A stretch of DNA of 64,000 bases, taken from NCBI GenBank assembly GCA_018241445.1, contig JAFEDT010000008.1:186001-250000 (forward strand), written 5' to 3'. The translations under genes were made by a program, and so were the position numbers. This document shows positions 16,022-27,124 of this stretch, in pieces. Under the pieces are notes generated by a model. It was not told the origin of the DNA. It did no database searches and saw only the letters and a list, made by a program, of their open reading frames with translations. Source of the DNA: Pseudomonadota bacterium. GTDB taxonomy: Bacteria > Pseudomonadota > Gammaproteobacteria > Steroidobacterales > Steroidobacteraceae. How positions within the stretch are numbered: the first letter of the stretch is position 1; each line of letters opens with the position of its first letter.

Positions 16022-19000
16022 CACCGGTTCGACCGTGGGTACCTGCGCGCTGCTGCTGATGCTGCAGGCGGGCATGCCCGCCACGGGACACGCAGCCGAC
16101 GCCGCGGCCGCGGCCGGCACAGCCACGAGCTCAGGCAGTCAGGACGTACTGCAGGAAGTGGTCGTGACCGGCCTGCGCGCGAACCTGGAGAAGTCGCTCG
16201 ACACCAAGAAGAACGCCGCGGTGGTGCTGGACTCGATCGACTCGACCGAACTGGGACGTTTTCCGGACGCCGACGTGGCCGACTCCCTGGAGCACCTGCC
16301 CGGCATCACGATCAAGCGCACCACCGGCGGTGAAGGCGCCTCGATCAGCGTGCGCGGCCTGGGCAAGAGCTACAACATCGTGACGCTCAGCAACCGCATT
16401 CTCGCCAGCGACGACGACAGCCGCGACCTGGCCTTCGACGTGTTGCCGGCCGAGCTGATCACCGGCGCCGAGGTGCTCAAGTCTCCCCAGGCCTCCGCCG
16501 TGGAGGGCAGCATCGGCGGCACGGTCAACCTGCGCACCGCCAGTGCCTTCGACAAGCCGGGCCTGCACATCGGCGCACATGCGGAAGGTGACTGGAACCA
16601 GATGTCGCGCCTGCACGGCAGCAAGTTCGCGGCCTTCATGACCGATACCAACGATACGGGAACGCTTGGGCTGGTGCTGGGGGCGGTGCACTCATCGCAG
16701 AACGTCCGTACCGACTCGCTCAACGCCTACAACCAGAACATCTATGGTCCGGTGTACTACAACCCCAACGGCCCCGTGTTCTATCCGCAGCCGGACCCCA
16801 CCACCGGAGCGGTGCCCCCCGGGTCGATCCCGCTTACGGCGACACCCTGCTGCATCACCTTCGGTTCTATCTTCGATGACAAGAAGCGCGACGCGCTCAT
16901 GGGCAAGCTGGAGTGGCGGCCCAACGACGCTTTCCGTGTGGCCGCCGACGTGCTCTATACCCACTTGAACGACCCGCAGCAGGGTTACAACGAGTCCTAC
17001 TATTTCGCCGCCAATCCCGACGGCACGCCGTGGGAGAACAACGCCGTGGTGCACAACGGGGTGATCACGGCGGTGAGCGTCGACCAGTTCCAGCCGGAGA
17101 TGGTGAACAACACCGTGAACCGCAAGGTGGATACCTGGATGTACGGACTCAACGGGCAGTGGCAGCCGAACGATCGATTGACTCTGGCCATCGACCTCTA
17201 TCGCTCCACCGCCAGCCGGCCCGAGGGCGGTCAGGACAGCTTCGTGACCGCCGGCCTGGTCGACAGCTCCCCGGTGGCGCGCGATATCCTGAACCTTACC
17301 GACCTGCCGCATTCCCTGCCGGGCCTGAACGTTGCGGTGCCACCTGCGCAGCTGGGTCTCGCCGCCTGTCCGCCCGGGACCGTAAGTGCCACCAATGCCG
17401 GCTACTGCTCCTACACCGCGCTCATGAACTCCGGTTTCCTGAACGACAACAAGTATTGGTCCACGCACTACGACGGCTTCAACGGCTATTCGGTGCACGA
17501 CCGCATCACCGGCTTCAGCCTGGATGGCAGCTGGCGGGCGCAGCTCGGCGCCTTCGACAAACTGCTGTTTGGCGTCGGCGGCACCCGCCGCGAGAAGGAT
17601 CGCCAGGACATCAGCAACGACTGGACCAACGGCTCCAGCCAATACGGCACACTCTACCTGACGGCCGGCTGCCCGCTGCAGTGCGCGCCCTACTCCTTCG
17701 GCTCGCAGGGCTTCAACGTCGTTTCCATGACGAGCCCGCCGAACTTCATGCACGGCGCGGGTGGCTCCTACCCCACGACGCTGCCGGTCCTGAACGTGGC
17801 GCAGCTGATCAATTTCATGAGGAGCCTGGATGGCAAGCCCAATCCGCTCGCCTGCACCTCGCTGCCGTGCCCGACGGTGTTCGACTATGCGCTGACCCAG
17901 CCGCAGGTCAATCCGTACAACTCCTACGCGGTGACGGAGAAGAGCATCTCCGGCTACCTGGAAGGATTGTTCTCCGGCGAGCGCTGGTCGGGCAACCTGG
18001 GCCTGCGCCTGTTGCACACGACCACCACGGCGCAGACCGCGGCGGCGGTGCCGGTGGATCTGTGGACGCTCAATCCCAACAGCACCACGGTCAGCTACAC
18101 GGTGGACTACGGCACCTCGCAGCCCATCGGCGCCAACGGCAGCTACACCATGGCGCTGCCTTCGCTGAACTTCGCGTACTGGGTGGTGCCCGACTCCCTG
18201 CAGGCGCACTTCAGTGCGGCGCAGACCATGGCGCGGCCTGACCTGAGTTACCTTGCGCCCACCTCCAGCAACAACGCGCTCAACGGCGACCCGCAGCTGT
18301 ACTACGGCGGCACGGCTGGACTGAAGCCGGTGCGGGCCAACCAGGCGGACCTGTCGCTGGAGTGGTACTACGCTCCCCACTCGGCCTTCACTGCCGCGGT
18401 GTTTGCCAAGAAGATCCTGAACGACATCTACTCCGGTACCCAGACCAGCGTGGACCTGGGCACGATCAAGTACGACGGCGGCAAGCCCGGCACAGTGCCG
18501 GGCGTGCCGTTCCTCTGGACCGTGTATGCGCCCGCCAATGGCGCCAGGAGCACCTACTCCGGCGTGGAGCTGACCTGGCAGCACATCATGGACAACGGCT
18601 TCGGCACCCGCATGCAGTTCACCGCCACCCGCACGCGCAGCTACGACCAGAATGGCGCCTTCGTCGGCGCGATCAACCAGGCGCCGCCGACCACCTTCAC
18701 CATCGGCCTGCTCTATGACAAGGGTCCGATCGCCGCGGACGTGAACTGGGATCACCAGTCCGGCTACACGGCCTCCTGTTCGCAGTGCACGGAGGTTCCC
18801 GGCTGGCCCGCGATCTCCGATCCCTTCGACTGGGTGACGGCGAGCCTGCACTACCGCTTCGGCGGCGGATTCGAGGTGTACCTGGAAGGCCAGAACCTGA
18901 CCGACTCCATCGCCCGTACGTACCTCAACGGCGACCCGCTGCTGCCGTGGGCGCCCGGCCAGAGCGTCGGTCAGAGCAGCAGCGGCGTCGGCTACGGCTA

Positions 19001-19049
19001 CAGTGCCTACGGCCGCAGTTACATCCTGGGCATCTCCTGGCATCGCTGA
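16005..19049 (+). CDS. TonB-dependent outer-membrane receptor of the sugar locus
   Basis: 1014-residue TonB-dependent receptor. It has a signal peptide (MKIFLSTGSTVGTCALLLML, cleavage near HAADA) and a TonB box/N-terminal region DVLQEVVVTGLRANLEKSL. The plug domain contains DVADSLEHLPGITIKR, ISVRGLGKSYNIVTL and VEGSIGGTVNLRTA. A long beta-barrel ends in the aromatic C-terminus RSYILGISWHR. This layout is the receptor type abundant in Xanthomonas and Caulobacter, often used for glycan uptake. ATG 16005 overlaps the end of the AgaZ gene by 17 bases. It most likely brings an oligosaccharide or glycoconjugate into the periplasm for the GH36 enzyme. Confidence 0.95.
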   Translation: MKIFLSTGSTVGTCALLLMLQAGMPATGHAADAAAAAGTATSSGSQDVLQEVVVTGLRANLEKSLDTKKNAAVVLDSIDSTELGRFPDADVADSLEHLPGITIKRTTGGEGASISVRGLGKSYNIVTLSNRILASDDDSRDLAFDVLPAELITGAEVLKSPQASAVEGSIGGTVNLRTASAFDKPGLHIGAHAEGDWNQMSRLHGSKFAAFMTDTNDTGTLGLVLGAVHSSQNVRTDSLNAYNQNIYGPVYYNPNGPVFYPQPDPTTGAVPPGSIPLTATPCCITFGSIFDDKKRDALMGKLEWRPNDAFRVAADVLYTHLNDPQQGYNESYYFAANPDGTPWENNAVVHNGVITAVSVDQFQPEMVNNTVNRKVDTWMYGLNGQWQPNDRLTLAIDLYRSTASRPEGGQDSFVTAGLVDSSPVARDILNLTDLPHSLPGLNVAVPPAQLGLAACPPGTVSATNAGYCSYTALMNSGFLNDNKYWSTHYDGFNGYSVHDRITGFSLDGSWRAQLGAFDKLLFGVGGTRREKDRQDISNDWTNGSSQYGTLYLTAGCPLQCAPYSFGSQGFNVVSMTSPPNFMHGAGGSYPTTLPVLNVAQLINFMRSLDGKPNPLACTSLPCPTVFDYALTQPQVNPYNSYAVTEKSISGYLEGLFSGERWSGNLGLRLLHTTTTAQTAAAVPVDLWTLNPNSTTVSYTVDYGTSQPIGANGSYTMALPSLNFAYWVVPDSLQAHFSAAQTMARPDLSYLAPTSSNNALNGDPQLYYGGTAGLKPVRANQADLSLEWYYAPHSAFTAAVFAKKILNDIYSGTQTSVDLGTIKYDGGKPGTVPGVPFLWTVYAPANGARSTYSGVELTWQHIMDNGFGTRMQFTATRTRSYDQNGAFVGAINQAPPTTFTIGLLYDKGPIAADVNWDHQSGYTASCSQCTEVPGWPAISDPFDWVTASLHYRFGGGFEVYLEGQNLTDSIARTYLNGDPLLPWAPGQSVGQSSSGVGYGYSAYGRSYILGISWHR

Positions 19050-19063
19050 ACGGACCGCCGCCC

Positions 19064-20230
19064 GTGAGCGACCCGACCGGGGTGCTGGGTATGGAGGCGA
19101 CGCAGCTGCGCGCTGCCGGCGCGCTGTGGACCGCGCGCGAGATCGCCCAGCAGCCGCAGGTCTGGCGGCAGATTGCGCAGCAAATGGCCGGTGAACGCGC
19201 CCTGGACGAATTCGTCGCGCCTCTGCTCGCCGATCCACGGTTGCGCATTGTGCTCACCGGCGCCGGAAGCTCGGCCTACATCGGCCAGTGCCTGGCCCCG
19301 GCGCTGTCGCGCAGCGGCCGCGCCGCCACGGCGGTTGCCACCACAGACCTGGTATCGGGACCAACCACTGTGGTGCGGGCGGGTCCCACGCTGGTGGTGC
19401 ACTTTGCGCGCTCAGGCAACAGCCCCGAAAGCGTGGCGGCACTGCAGCTGTGCGAGCAGCTGCTCGCCGATTGCCACCATCTCGTCATCACCTGCAACCC
19501 GCAGGGAGAGCTGCAGCGGCGCCTGCCGACGGTCCGGCACGGCCGCTCCGTGGTACTGCCGGACGCCTGCAATGACCGCAGCTTCGCCATGACCTCGAGT
19601 TTCACCGGGATGTTGCTGGCAGCGGCCCTTGCGCTGCGTGTCATCCCGGCCGGTGCCGCCCACATTGACGCACTTGCACACGCGGGGCAGCAGCTGCTTG
19701 CAGAGCAGCTGCCGTTGATGGCAGCTCTGGCAGGCAAGCCCTTCGACCGGGTCATCTACCTGGGCAGCAATGAGCTGAAGGCGCTCGCGCTGGAATCCGC
19801 ACTGAAGATGCTGGAGCTCACCGACGGACGAGTGGTGAGCATAGGGGAGTCGCCGCTTGGACTGCGACACGGGCCCAAGACCATCATCAACCGCGCTACG
19901 CTGGTGGTAGCCTTTCTCAGTAACGATGCCTATGCCCGCCGCTACGACCTCGACCTGCTCCACGAGCTGCACCGCGATGCGGTGGCCGGGCGCGTGGTCG
20001 CACTGGCGGCCGGCGGCGGGATGCCCGCGGACGCTGCCACTGTGACGCTCGCGGATTGCGCCACATTCACGGATCTCGAACTGTGTCTGCCCTACGTGGT
20101 ATTCGCGCAGGCGCTGGCTGCACTGCGCTCCATGTCGCTGGGACTCCATCCTGATTGCCCGAATGCGGCCGGCACCGTCAACCGTGTGGTCCAGGGCGTG
20201 TCCATCCATCCCTTTCCCGCCGGCACGTGA
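19064..20230 (+). CDS. agaS: AgaS-type SIS-domain sugar isomerase/deaminase
   Basis: 388 residues with two SIS (sugar isomerase) domains. The N-terminus GALWTAREIAQQPQVW resembles AgaS, the galactosamine-6-phosphate deaminase/isomerase of N-acetylgalactosamine catabolism, which yields tagatose-6-phosphate and ammonia. The first SIS has VLTGAGSSAYIGQCLAPAL and VHFARSGNSPESVAAL. The second has VIYLGSNELKALALESALKMLELT and ESPLGLRHGPKTII. GTG 19064 gives the usual AgaS length; ATG 19091 is an alternative nine codons in. The stop overlaps the kinase start (GTGA). AgaS is the strongest sign that the locus degrades an amino-galactose. Confidence 0.88.
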   Translation: MSDPTGVLGMEATQLRAAGALWTAREIAQQPQVWRQIAQQMAGERALDEFVAPLLADPRLRIVLTGAGSSAYIGQCLAPALSRSGRAATAVATTDLVSGPTTVVRAGPTLVVHFARSGNSPESVAALQLCEQLLADCHHLVITCNPQGELQRRLPTVRHGRSVVLPDACNDRSFAMTSSFTGMLLAAALALRVIPAGAAHIDALAHAGQQLLAEQLPLMAALAGKPFDRVIYLGSNELKALALESALKMLELTDGRVVSIGESPLGLRHGPKTIINRATLVVAFLSNDAYARRYDLDLLHELHRDAVAGRVVALAAGGGMPADAATVTLADCATFTDLELCLPYVVFAQALAALRSMSLGLHPDCPNAAGTVNRVVQGVSIHPFPAGT

Positions 20231-21228
20231 GCACCTTCCTCGGCGTCGACGGCGGCGGTACCAAGACGCGGTTCCTGCTGATCGACGACGCCGGCAGGAT
20301 CCTCGCCGCGCATACCGCGGGACCGGCGTACTACCTGCAGACCGGTCTGGATCCCTTGCGGGACATGCTGACGCGCGGTCTGCGCGCGACCCTTGAGCAA
20401 GGCGGCGTGCCCGAGCCAGACCTCACCTGTGCGTTCGTGGGACTGCCGGCCTATGGTGAGGACCGGGCGGTGCAGCCCGCGCTGGATGCCGCGCCGGCTT
20501 CCGCCCTGCCCACCGGGCACTACCGCTGCGGCAACGACATGGTGTGTGGCTGGGCCGGGGCGCTGGCTGGCGAGGACGGCATCAATATCGTGGCCGGCAC
20601 CGGATCGATCGCTTACGGTGAATTCCAGGGGCGCAACGCTCGCGCCGGCGGTTGGGGTGAACTGTTCAGCGATGAGGCGTCCGCATATTGGCTGGCGCGC
20701 GAGGGCCTGGCGCTCTTTTCGCGGATGAGCGACGGGCGCGCCGCGCGCGGCCCCCTGCACCAGTTGGTCCGGGCGCACTTCGGCCTGCAGGAGGATCTGG
20801 ACCTGTGCGCCGCGGTGTACGGACCGCCGGCGCTGTCGCGCAGCCAGCTGGCCGCCTTGTCACGTCTCGTCGCCGAAGCCGCGGAAGCCGGCGATACGGC
20901 AGCTGCCGCACTGTTCTCCCGTGCGATCAGCGAGATGATGGAGTTGATCGATGCAGTACGGCGGCAACTGCAGGTGCCGGATGACCTGCGCCTGCCGGTG
21001 TCGTGTTCCGGCGGGATGTTCGAGCTGGCGCAGCGGGTGCTCGCGCCGCTGGGCGCTGCGCTGTCCGATCCGGCGCGAAAATACGCATTCCGGCCGGCCG
21101 CGCTGCCGCCGCATGCAGGGGCCGCCCTGTATGCGGCGCGGATCGCCGGGCAGCCGCTGGCGCCGTCGAGCCGCGAGAGACTTGCAGCCGGGTTACGGCG
21201 CATGGAGGCAGGCGATGCCCAACCTTGA
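20227..21228 (+). CDS. BadF/BadG-family sugar kinase (GalNAc/GlcNAc kinase type)
   Basis: 333-residue ASKHA-fold kinase. The phosphate-1 loop is FLGVDGGGTKTRFLL. Next come CGNDMVCGWAGAL with a catalytic Asp, INIVAGTGSIAYGEF (phosphate-2), GGWGELFSDEASAYWL and VSCSGGMFELAQ (adenosine motif). The family includes N-acetylhexosamine kinases. In a locus without PTS genes it would phosphorylate the imported sugar, probably GalNAc to GalNAc-6-P, before AgaS. GTG start overlaps the AgaS stop. It ends 12 bases before the convergent hydrolase gene. Confidence 0.88.
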   Translation: MSTFLGVDGGGTKTRFLLIDDAGRILAAHTAGPAYYLQTGLDPLRDMLTRGLRATLEQGGVPEPDLTCAFVGLPAYGEDRAVQPALDAAPASALPTGHYRCGNDMVCGWAGALAGEDGINIVAGTGSIAYGEFQGRNARAGGWGELFSDEASAYWLAREGLALFSRMSDGRAARGPLHQLVRAHFGLQEDLDLCAAVYGPPALSRSQLAALSRLVAEAAEAGDTAAAALFSRAISEMMELIDAVRRQLQVPDDLRLPVSCSGGMFELAQRVLAPLGAALSDPARKYAFRPAALPPHAGAALYAARIAGQPLAPSSRERLAAGLRRMEAGDAQP

Positions 21229-21240
21229 TGACCGTCAGAC

Positions 21241-22131
21241 CTATTGAGTGGCAGTTCCCGCCAGGAATCGTCGCATCAGGAATGCGATGGTCCCGACTTC
21301 CTCGTCGAGCGCGAAGTGTCCGGCGTTCAACAGGTGGATCTCGGCCGCCGGAACTTCGCGCGCAATGGCCAGGGCGCCGGCAACCGTGAACAGGGGATCG
21401 TACTTGCCCCAGACGACCAGGGTTGGCGGCTGGTGTTCCCGCAGGTAGGCCTGCCAGCGGGGGTAGGCCTCGACGTTGGTGCGGTAGTCGTACTGCAGAT
21501 CGAGCTGGATCCGATCCATGCCCGGCCGTGACAGGAACGCGTATTCATCGTTCCAGGTATCCGGATCGATCCGCTCAGCGCGGCGGCTGCCGGCAAGGTG
21601 CCGCTGGCGTGCGACATCCACCGACAGCAGCGCCTGGCGCAGTGGTTCTTCATGGGAGGCCCGATCATTCCAGAAGGCCTGGCGGGCGGCCCAGGCTCCC
21701 GAGAGACCCTCGAGGTGTGTGACTGCGTTCTGAATGACGAGTGCGGTGACGCGGGCAGGTTGCGCAACCGCCATTCGCAGGCCGATCGGGCCACCGTAGT
21801 CCTGCAGGTAAAGGGCGTAGCGGCTGATGCCCAGCTGCTCCAGCAGCTGCACGACGCACTCGGTGAGATGATCAAACGTGTACGCGAACCTCGCCGGCGG
21901 CGGCGCGTCGCTGTGACCGAAGCCCGGATAATCCGGCGCGATCAGGCGGTAGCGATCCGCCAGCAGCGGCATCAGGGTCGCAAACATCCGCGACGAACTG
22001 GGAAATCCATGCAGCAGCACGACCGCAGGCGCACCCTTCGGGCCGGCCTCCCGATAGAACATCCGCAGGCCGCTCACCTCGATGGTCCGGTATTCGGTCG
22101 GGTGAACCGCCGCGACGCAGGGTGTATTCAT
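21241..22131 (-). CDS. Alpha/beta hydrolase (haloalkane dehalogenase / epoxide hydrolase-like)
   Basis: 296 residues. The oxyanion-hole motif is VVLLHGFPSSSRMF. The predicted nucleophile is Asp in YLQDYGGPIGLRMA (a QDxGG nucleophile elbow, as in haloalkane dehalogenases and epoxide hydrolases, rather than GxSxG). The acid is probably in VVWGKYDPLF and the catalytic His in NAGHFALDEEV. A cap domain lies between about residues 125 and 210. ATG 22131 (MNTPCVAAV) is preferred over 22173; neither has a good Shine-Dalgarno. It is cytosolic, substrate unknown. Convergent with the sugar locus, so probably unrelated to it. Confidence 0.88.
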   Translation of the reverse strand: MNTPCVAAVHPTEYRTIEVSGLRMFYREAGPKGAPAVVLLHGFPSSSRMFATLMPLLADRYRLIAPDYPGFGHSDAPPPARFAYTFDHLTECVVQLLEQLGISRYALYLQDYGGPIGLRMAVAQPARVTALVIQNAVTHLEGLSGAWAARQAFWNDRASHEEPLRQALLSVDVARQRHLAGSRRAERIDPDTWNDEYAFLSRPGMDRIQLDLQYDYRTNVEAYPRWQAYLREHQPPTLVVWGKYDPLFTVAGALAIAREVPAAEIHLLNAGHFALDEEVGTIAFLMRRFLAGTATQ

Positions 22132-22202
22132 GCCATGAAGCCGGATGGTTGCGAGGCCCGCGCCCACCGCCATAGCGGCCGGCGCGCCAGGCGGGCACCG
22201 GG

Positions 22203-24038
<1,836 letters not shown>

Positions 24039-24239
24039 TGGCTTTCCTGCCTTCGAAGTGGTCCGTACCCCCGGCACCCCGGGGGTGTTTCAGGGGCGGT
24101 ATTGTCGCAAGTTTGCCCGGATCATGCGGAATGCATTGATTCCATTGACTAAAACCTGATGCGTGTCACGAAATCCCACCCCTGTGGCGAGCGGCGGACC
24201 GATCCCTGCCGGGGCCCTGCCGGGCGGTGGCTCCGGCCC

Positions 24240-25673
24240 TTACCGCCCGGGCTTCACCGGCCGCCGCCAGTTCTCGACCGTGACCTGGCGCGCCCGCGCC
24301 ACGGTCAGCTTGCCGGCGGGCACCTCCGCGGTGACGGTGGAGCCGGCGGCGATGGTGGCTCCCGCGCCCACGGTGATCGGCGCCACCAGCACGCTGTTGC
24401 TGCCGGTGTGCACGTCGTCGGCGATGCGGGTGCGGTGTTTGTTGGCGCCGTCGTAGTTGGCAATGATGGTGCCGGCGCCGATGTTGACGCGCCCGCCCAC
24501 GTCGGCATCGCCGACGTAGGCGAGATGGTTGGCCTTGGAGCCGTCGGCCATGCTGGAATTCTTGACCTCGACGAAGTTGCCGATGTGCACCGCGCGGCCG
24601 AGCGTGGCGGTGGGCCGGAAACGCGCGAACGGCCCGATCTGGCAGTCCGCCCCGATGCGCGCCTGCTCGATCACGCAGTGGGCGTGCACCTGGGTGCCGG
24701 CGTCGATCTCGCTGTCGCGCACCACGCAACCCGGGCCGATGCGCACCCGGTCGCCCAGGCGCACATGGCCTTCGAACACCGTGTTGACATCGATGAGCAC
24801 GTCGCTGCCGCAGACCAGGCTGCCGCGCACATCGACCCGCGCGGGATCCACGAGCGTCACCCCCGCGAGCATCAGCTCCCGCGCCACCCGCGAGCGCCAC
24901 AGCGCCTCGAGCTGCGCCAGCTGCGCCTTGTCATTGGCGCCCAGCGCTTCGCCGGCATCCGCCAGCAGCAGCGGCGTCACGGCCAGCCGGTCGCGCACCG
25001 CCAGCGCGATCGTGTCCGTCAGGTAGTACTCGCCCTGCGCGTTGTCGGGCTTCAGTTCCGTAAGCCAGCGGCGCAGCGCGCCCGCGGGTGCGGCCAGCAC
25101 GCCGGTGTTGCATTCGCGGATGGCGCGCTCGCGTGCGCTGGCATCCTTCTGCTCCACGATGCGGCGCACGCGTCCGCGCGCATCGCGCACGATGCGCCCG
25201 TAGCCGTCGGGGTCGGGCATCGACATGGTCAGCAGGCTCATGCTGCGCGGGCCGCACAGCGCCACCAGCTCGCGCAGGGTGGCCGCGCGGATCAGCGGCA
25301 CGTCGCCGTACAGCACCAGCACCCGGTGGCCGTCCGGGACCTGCGGCATGGCCACCTGCAGCGCATGGCCGGTGCCCAGGCGCTGCGCCTGCAAGGTCCA
25401 CGACACCCTCTCCTGCGCCAGGGCTGCGCGCACCTGCTCGCCGCCGTGGCCGTAGACGACCTGGATCGCCGCCGGCGACAGCGCCGCGGCCGTGTCGATC
25501 ACGTGCTGCAACAGGGCCTTGCCCGCGACCTGCTGCAGCACCTTCGGCAGTGCCGACTTCATGCGCTTGCCCTCGCCGGCGGCGAGGATCACGACCGACA
25601 GCGGGGCGGAGTGGCGCGCGGGCGCGGCCGGGGCGCGCGTCCGGGTCCTGGCCTTGTTCACTTTGGCTTTCAC
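24240..25673 (-). CDS. glmU: Bifunctional GlmU: GlcN-1-P acetyltransferase / GlcNAc-1-P uridylyltransferase
   Basis: 477 residues. It makes UDP-GlcNAc from glucosamine-1-phosphate. The N-terminal pyrophosphorylase has VVILAAGEGKRMKSALPKVL, ...QRLGTGHALQVA, LYGDVPLI and GEYYLTDTIALA. The C-terminal left-handed beta helix of hexapeptide repeats contains FVEVKNSSMADGSKANHLAYVGDA and GAGTIIANYDGANKHRT, with the acetyltransferase His. The start appears to be GTG (25673), giving about 20 extra basic residues before the usual start of the family. Gene order atpC - C13 peptidase - glmU - glmS is the common gamma-proteobacterial order with one inserted gene. Confidence 0.97.
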   Translation of the reverse strand: MKAKVNKARTRTRAPAAPARHSAPLSVVILAAGEGKRMKSALPKVLQQVAGKALLQHVIDTAAALSPAAIQVVYGHGGEQVRAALAQERVSWTLQAQRLGTGHALQVAMPQVPDGHRVLVLYGDVPLIRAATLRELVALCGPRSMSLLTMSMPDPDGYGRIVRDARGRVRRIVEQKDASARERAIRECNTGVLAAPAGALRRWLTELKPDNAQGEYYLTDTIALAVRDRLAVTPLLLADAGEALGANDKAQLAQLEALWRSRVARELMLAGVTLVDPARVDVRGSLVCGSDVLIDVNTVFEGHVRLGDRVRIGPGCVVRDSEIDAGTQVHAHCVIEQARIGADCQIGPFARFRPTATLGRAVHIGNFVEVKNSSMADGSKANHLAYVGDADVGGRVNIGAGTIIANYDGANKHRTRIADDVHTGSNSVLVAPITVGAGATIAAGSTVTAEVPAGKLTVARARQVTVENWRRPVKPGR

Positions 25674-25695
25674 GTCAGGGTTGATTTTCCTGCTG

Positions 25696-27084
25696 CTACC
25701 GGCTTACGGAATAGGACGTCCGCTCGCGGGCGCCCTGGCTGCCCTCGATCTGCGCCAGCCTGGCGCGCAGCAGCGGCCCCATGATGAACTGCGGGTTGGA
25801 GTGGATCTCGTGCTCCGCCGACTCGCGCTGGCGGATCAGCGCCTGGGCACGGCCGAAGGCTTCCTCCAGCGACAGGCTCACCGGCAGCGCGTCCTTGAGA
25901 AAGGCCTGGCCGAACCAGGTGAGGTCGCGGTCGTCCTGGCAACCGAACGAGGTGTGCGTCGCGTCCGAGGCGGTGATGACCGCGGTGCTGTCATCCTGCA
26001 GCGCGTCGATGAACACTCCGGCATAACACGCCGATATGATGATCACGCGCCAGCGGATGCCGGCGTCGTCCAGCATCTGGCGCAGGTCGGCGGGCTCCAG
26101 CTGCCCGAGTGGCAGCGTGCCGTTGGCCACCTCGAGCCCGTCCGGCGACCCATGTGATGTCAGGAACAGCACCAGCACATCCTGCTGCGCATCCATGCGC
26201 GCACCGAGTTGCTTCAGGGTGGCATCCAGGGCGGTGACGCTGGCCAGCGGGAAGCTGTCGCGGTCGTGCACGTCATTGACCAGCAGCACGCTGCGATCTT
26301 CGGCGTCGTAGCGCGTCCCGAAGGCCTGGGCGGCGAACAGCGCTTCGCGCCGGAACACCGCCGGGTCGCCATCGCCCGCAAACCCCACGAAGAACACGCC
26401 GGGCCTGCCCGGCACGGTCGGATGTACCCTCTCCATCGCCGCCGCCAGCCTGGCCGGCTGATCGTAGAACAAGGCCTCGACCGCGGCCGGATCATCACTG
26501 TCCCGCCCGTCGGCCTGGGTGTCAGCAACCCACAGCCTGGTATCGAGGTTCAGGGTGGCGAGCAGCCAGGCGCCCGTCAGCAGCAGCACGCAGCCCAGCA
26601 ACACGCTGCGCCAGCGCGCTACGGCGAAGGCCGCGCCAAGTACCCGTCGCAGCAGTAATGTCAGGTAGACGAGTGCCACCACCGTGAAGGCGACCGGGTG
26701 GCGCTGCACCAGCGGCAGGTCGCCCGCCAGCCACAGCGCGCCAAGCGCCCACGGTGCCACGGCCAGCGCGGGAACCAGCAGCGCACGTGTGTCGGCGTCG
26801 CGGCTCTGCGCGCGCGCGACCAATGCGCAGGCAATCAGGCCCAACAGCAGGTAACAGGCCCAGCCGAACAGGCCATCGAGTGCCAGCGGCGCACCGCTGC
26901 TGTCGTGCAGGCGATCCAGCAACGCCCAGACCGCGAGGTTGACGGCCAGCAGGGCCGCCACCTGGTCGAAGCTGACGCCGAAGCGCGGCGGCCACAGCCG
27001 CCGCAGCGCGAGCAGCGCCACACCGCCGCGCAGGTTGCCGGCGAGGGCCGCAAGAAAGGCGCGCGGAGCTGCCCGTGCCGCCAC
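25696..27084 (-). CDS. Membrane-anchored C13 (legumain-like) cysteine peptidase
   Basis: 462 residues. Residues of about 25-180 contain five or so hydrophobic helices (for example ALLAVNLAVWALLD, WACYLLLGLIACALVA, VAFTVVALVYLTLLL). The C-terminal half is a clan CD peptidase domain with the catalytic dyad His311 in FLTSHGSPDG and Cys353 in IIISACYAGVF, followed by ITASDATHTSFGC. C13 includes legumain and GPI transamidase; bacterial members of this membrane-bound form have no settled role. GTG start at 27084. It sits between atpC and glmU on the same strand, so may be read through from the ATP synthase operon. Topology suggests that the catalytic domain is on one face of the inner membrane; side not certain. 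Confidence 0.87.
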   Translation of the reverse strand: MAARAAPRAFLAALAGNLRGGVALLALRRLWPPRFGVSFDQVAALLAVNLAVWALLDRLHDSSGAPLALDGLFGWACYLLLGLIACALVARAQSRDADTRALLVPALAVAPWALGALWLAGDLPLVQRHPVAFTVVALVYLTLLLRRVLGAAFAVARWRSVLLGCVLLLTGAWLLATLNLDTRLWVADTQADGRDSDDPAAVEALFYDQPARLAAAMERVHPTVPGRPGVFFVGFAGDGDPAVFRREALFAAQAFGTRYDAEDRSVLLVNDVHDRDSFPLASVTALDATLKQLGARMDAQQDVLVLFLTSHGSPDGLEVANGTLPLGQLEPADLRQMLDDAGIRWRVIIISACYAGVFIDALQDDSTAVITASDATHTSFGCQDDRDLTWFGQAFLKDALPVSLSLEEAFGRAQALIRQRESAEHEIHSNPQFIMGPLLRARLAQIEGSQGARERTSYSVSR

Positions 27085-27086
27085 CG

Positions 27087-27114
27087 CCGTTACAGGAGTC
27101 GCTTCCTGTGACGG
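27087..27114. terminator. Hairpin between atpC and the C13 peptidase gene
   Basis: 11-bp stem CCGTTACAGGA / TCCTGTGACGG (one G-T wobble) with loop GTCGCT, between the atpC stop and the downstream gene start. It has no T-run on the minus strand; it may act as a weak terminator or a transcript-stabilising end for the atp mRNA. Confidence 0.4.
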
Positions 27115-27124
27115 TTCCAGTCCC

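Noticed and set aside
16692..19238. 848-codon open frame antisense to the TonB receptor
   Set aside because: Product is a low-complexity Arg/Gly/Val mix without domains; it is the codon shadow of a GC-rich gene. The receptor has clear motifs.
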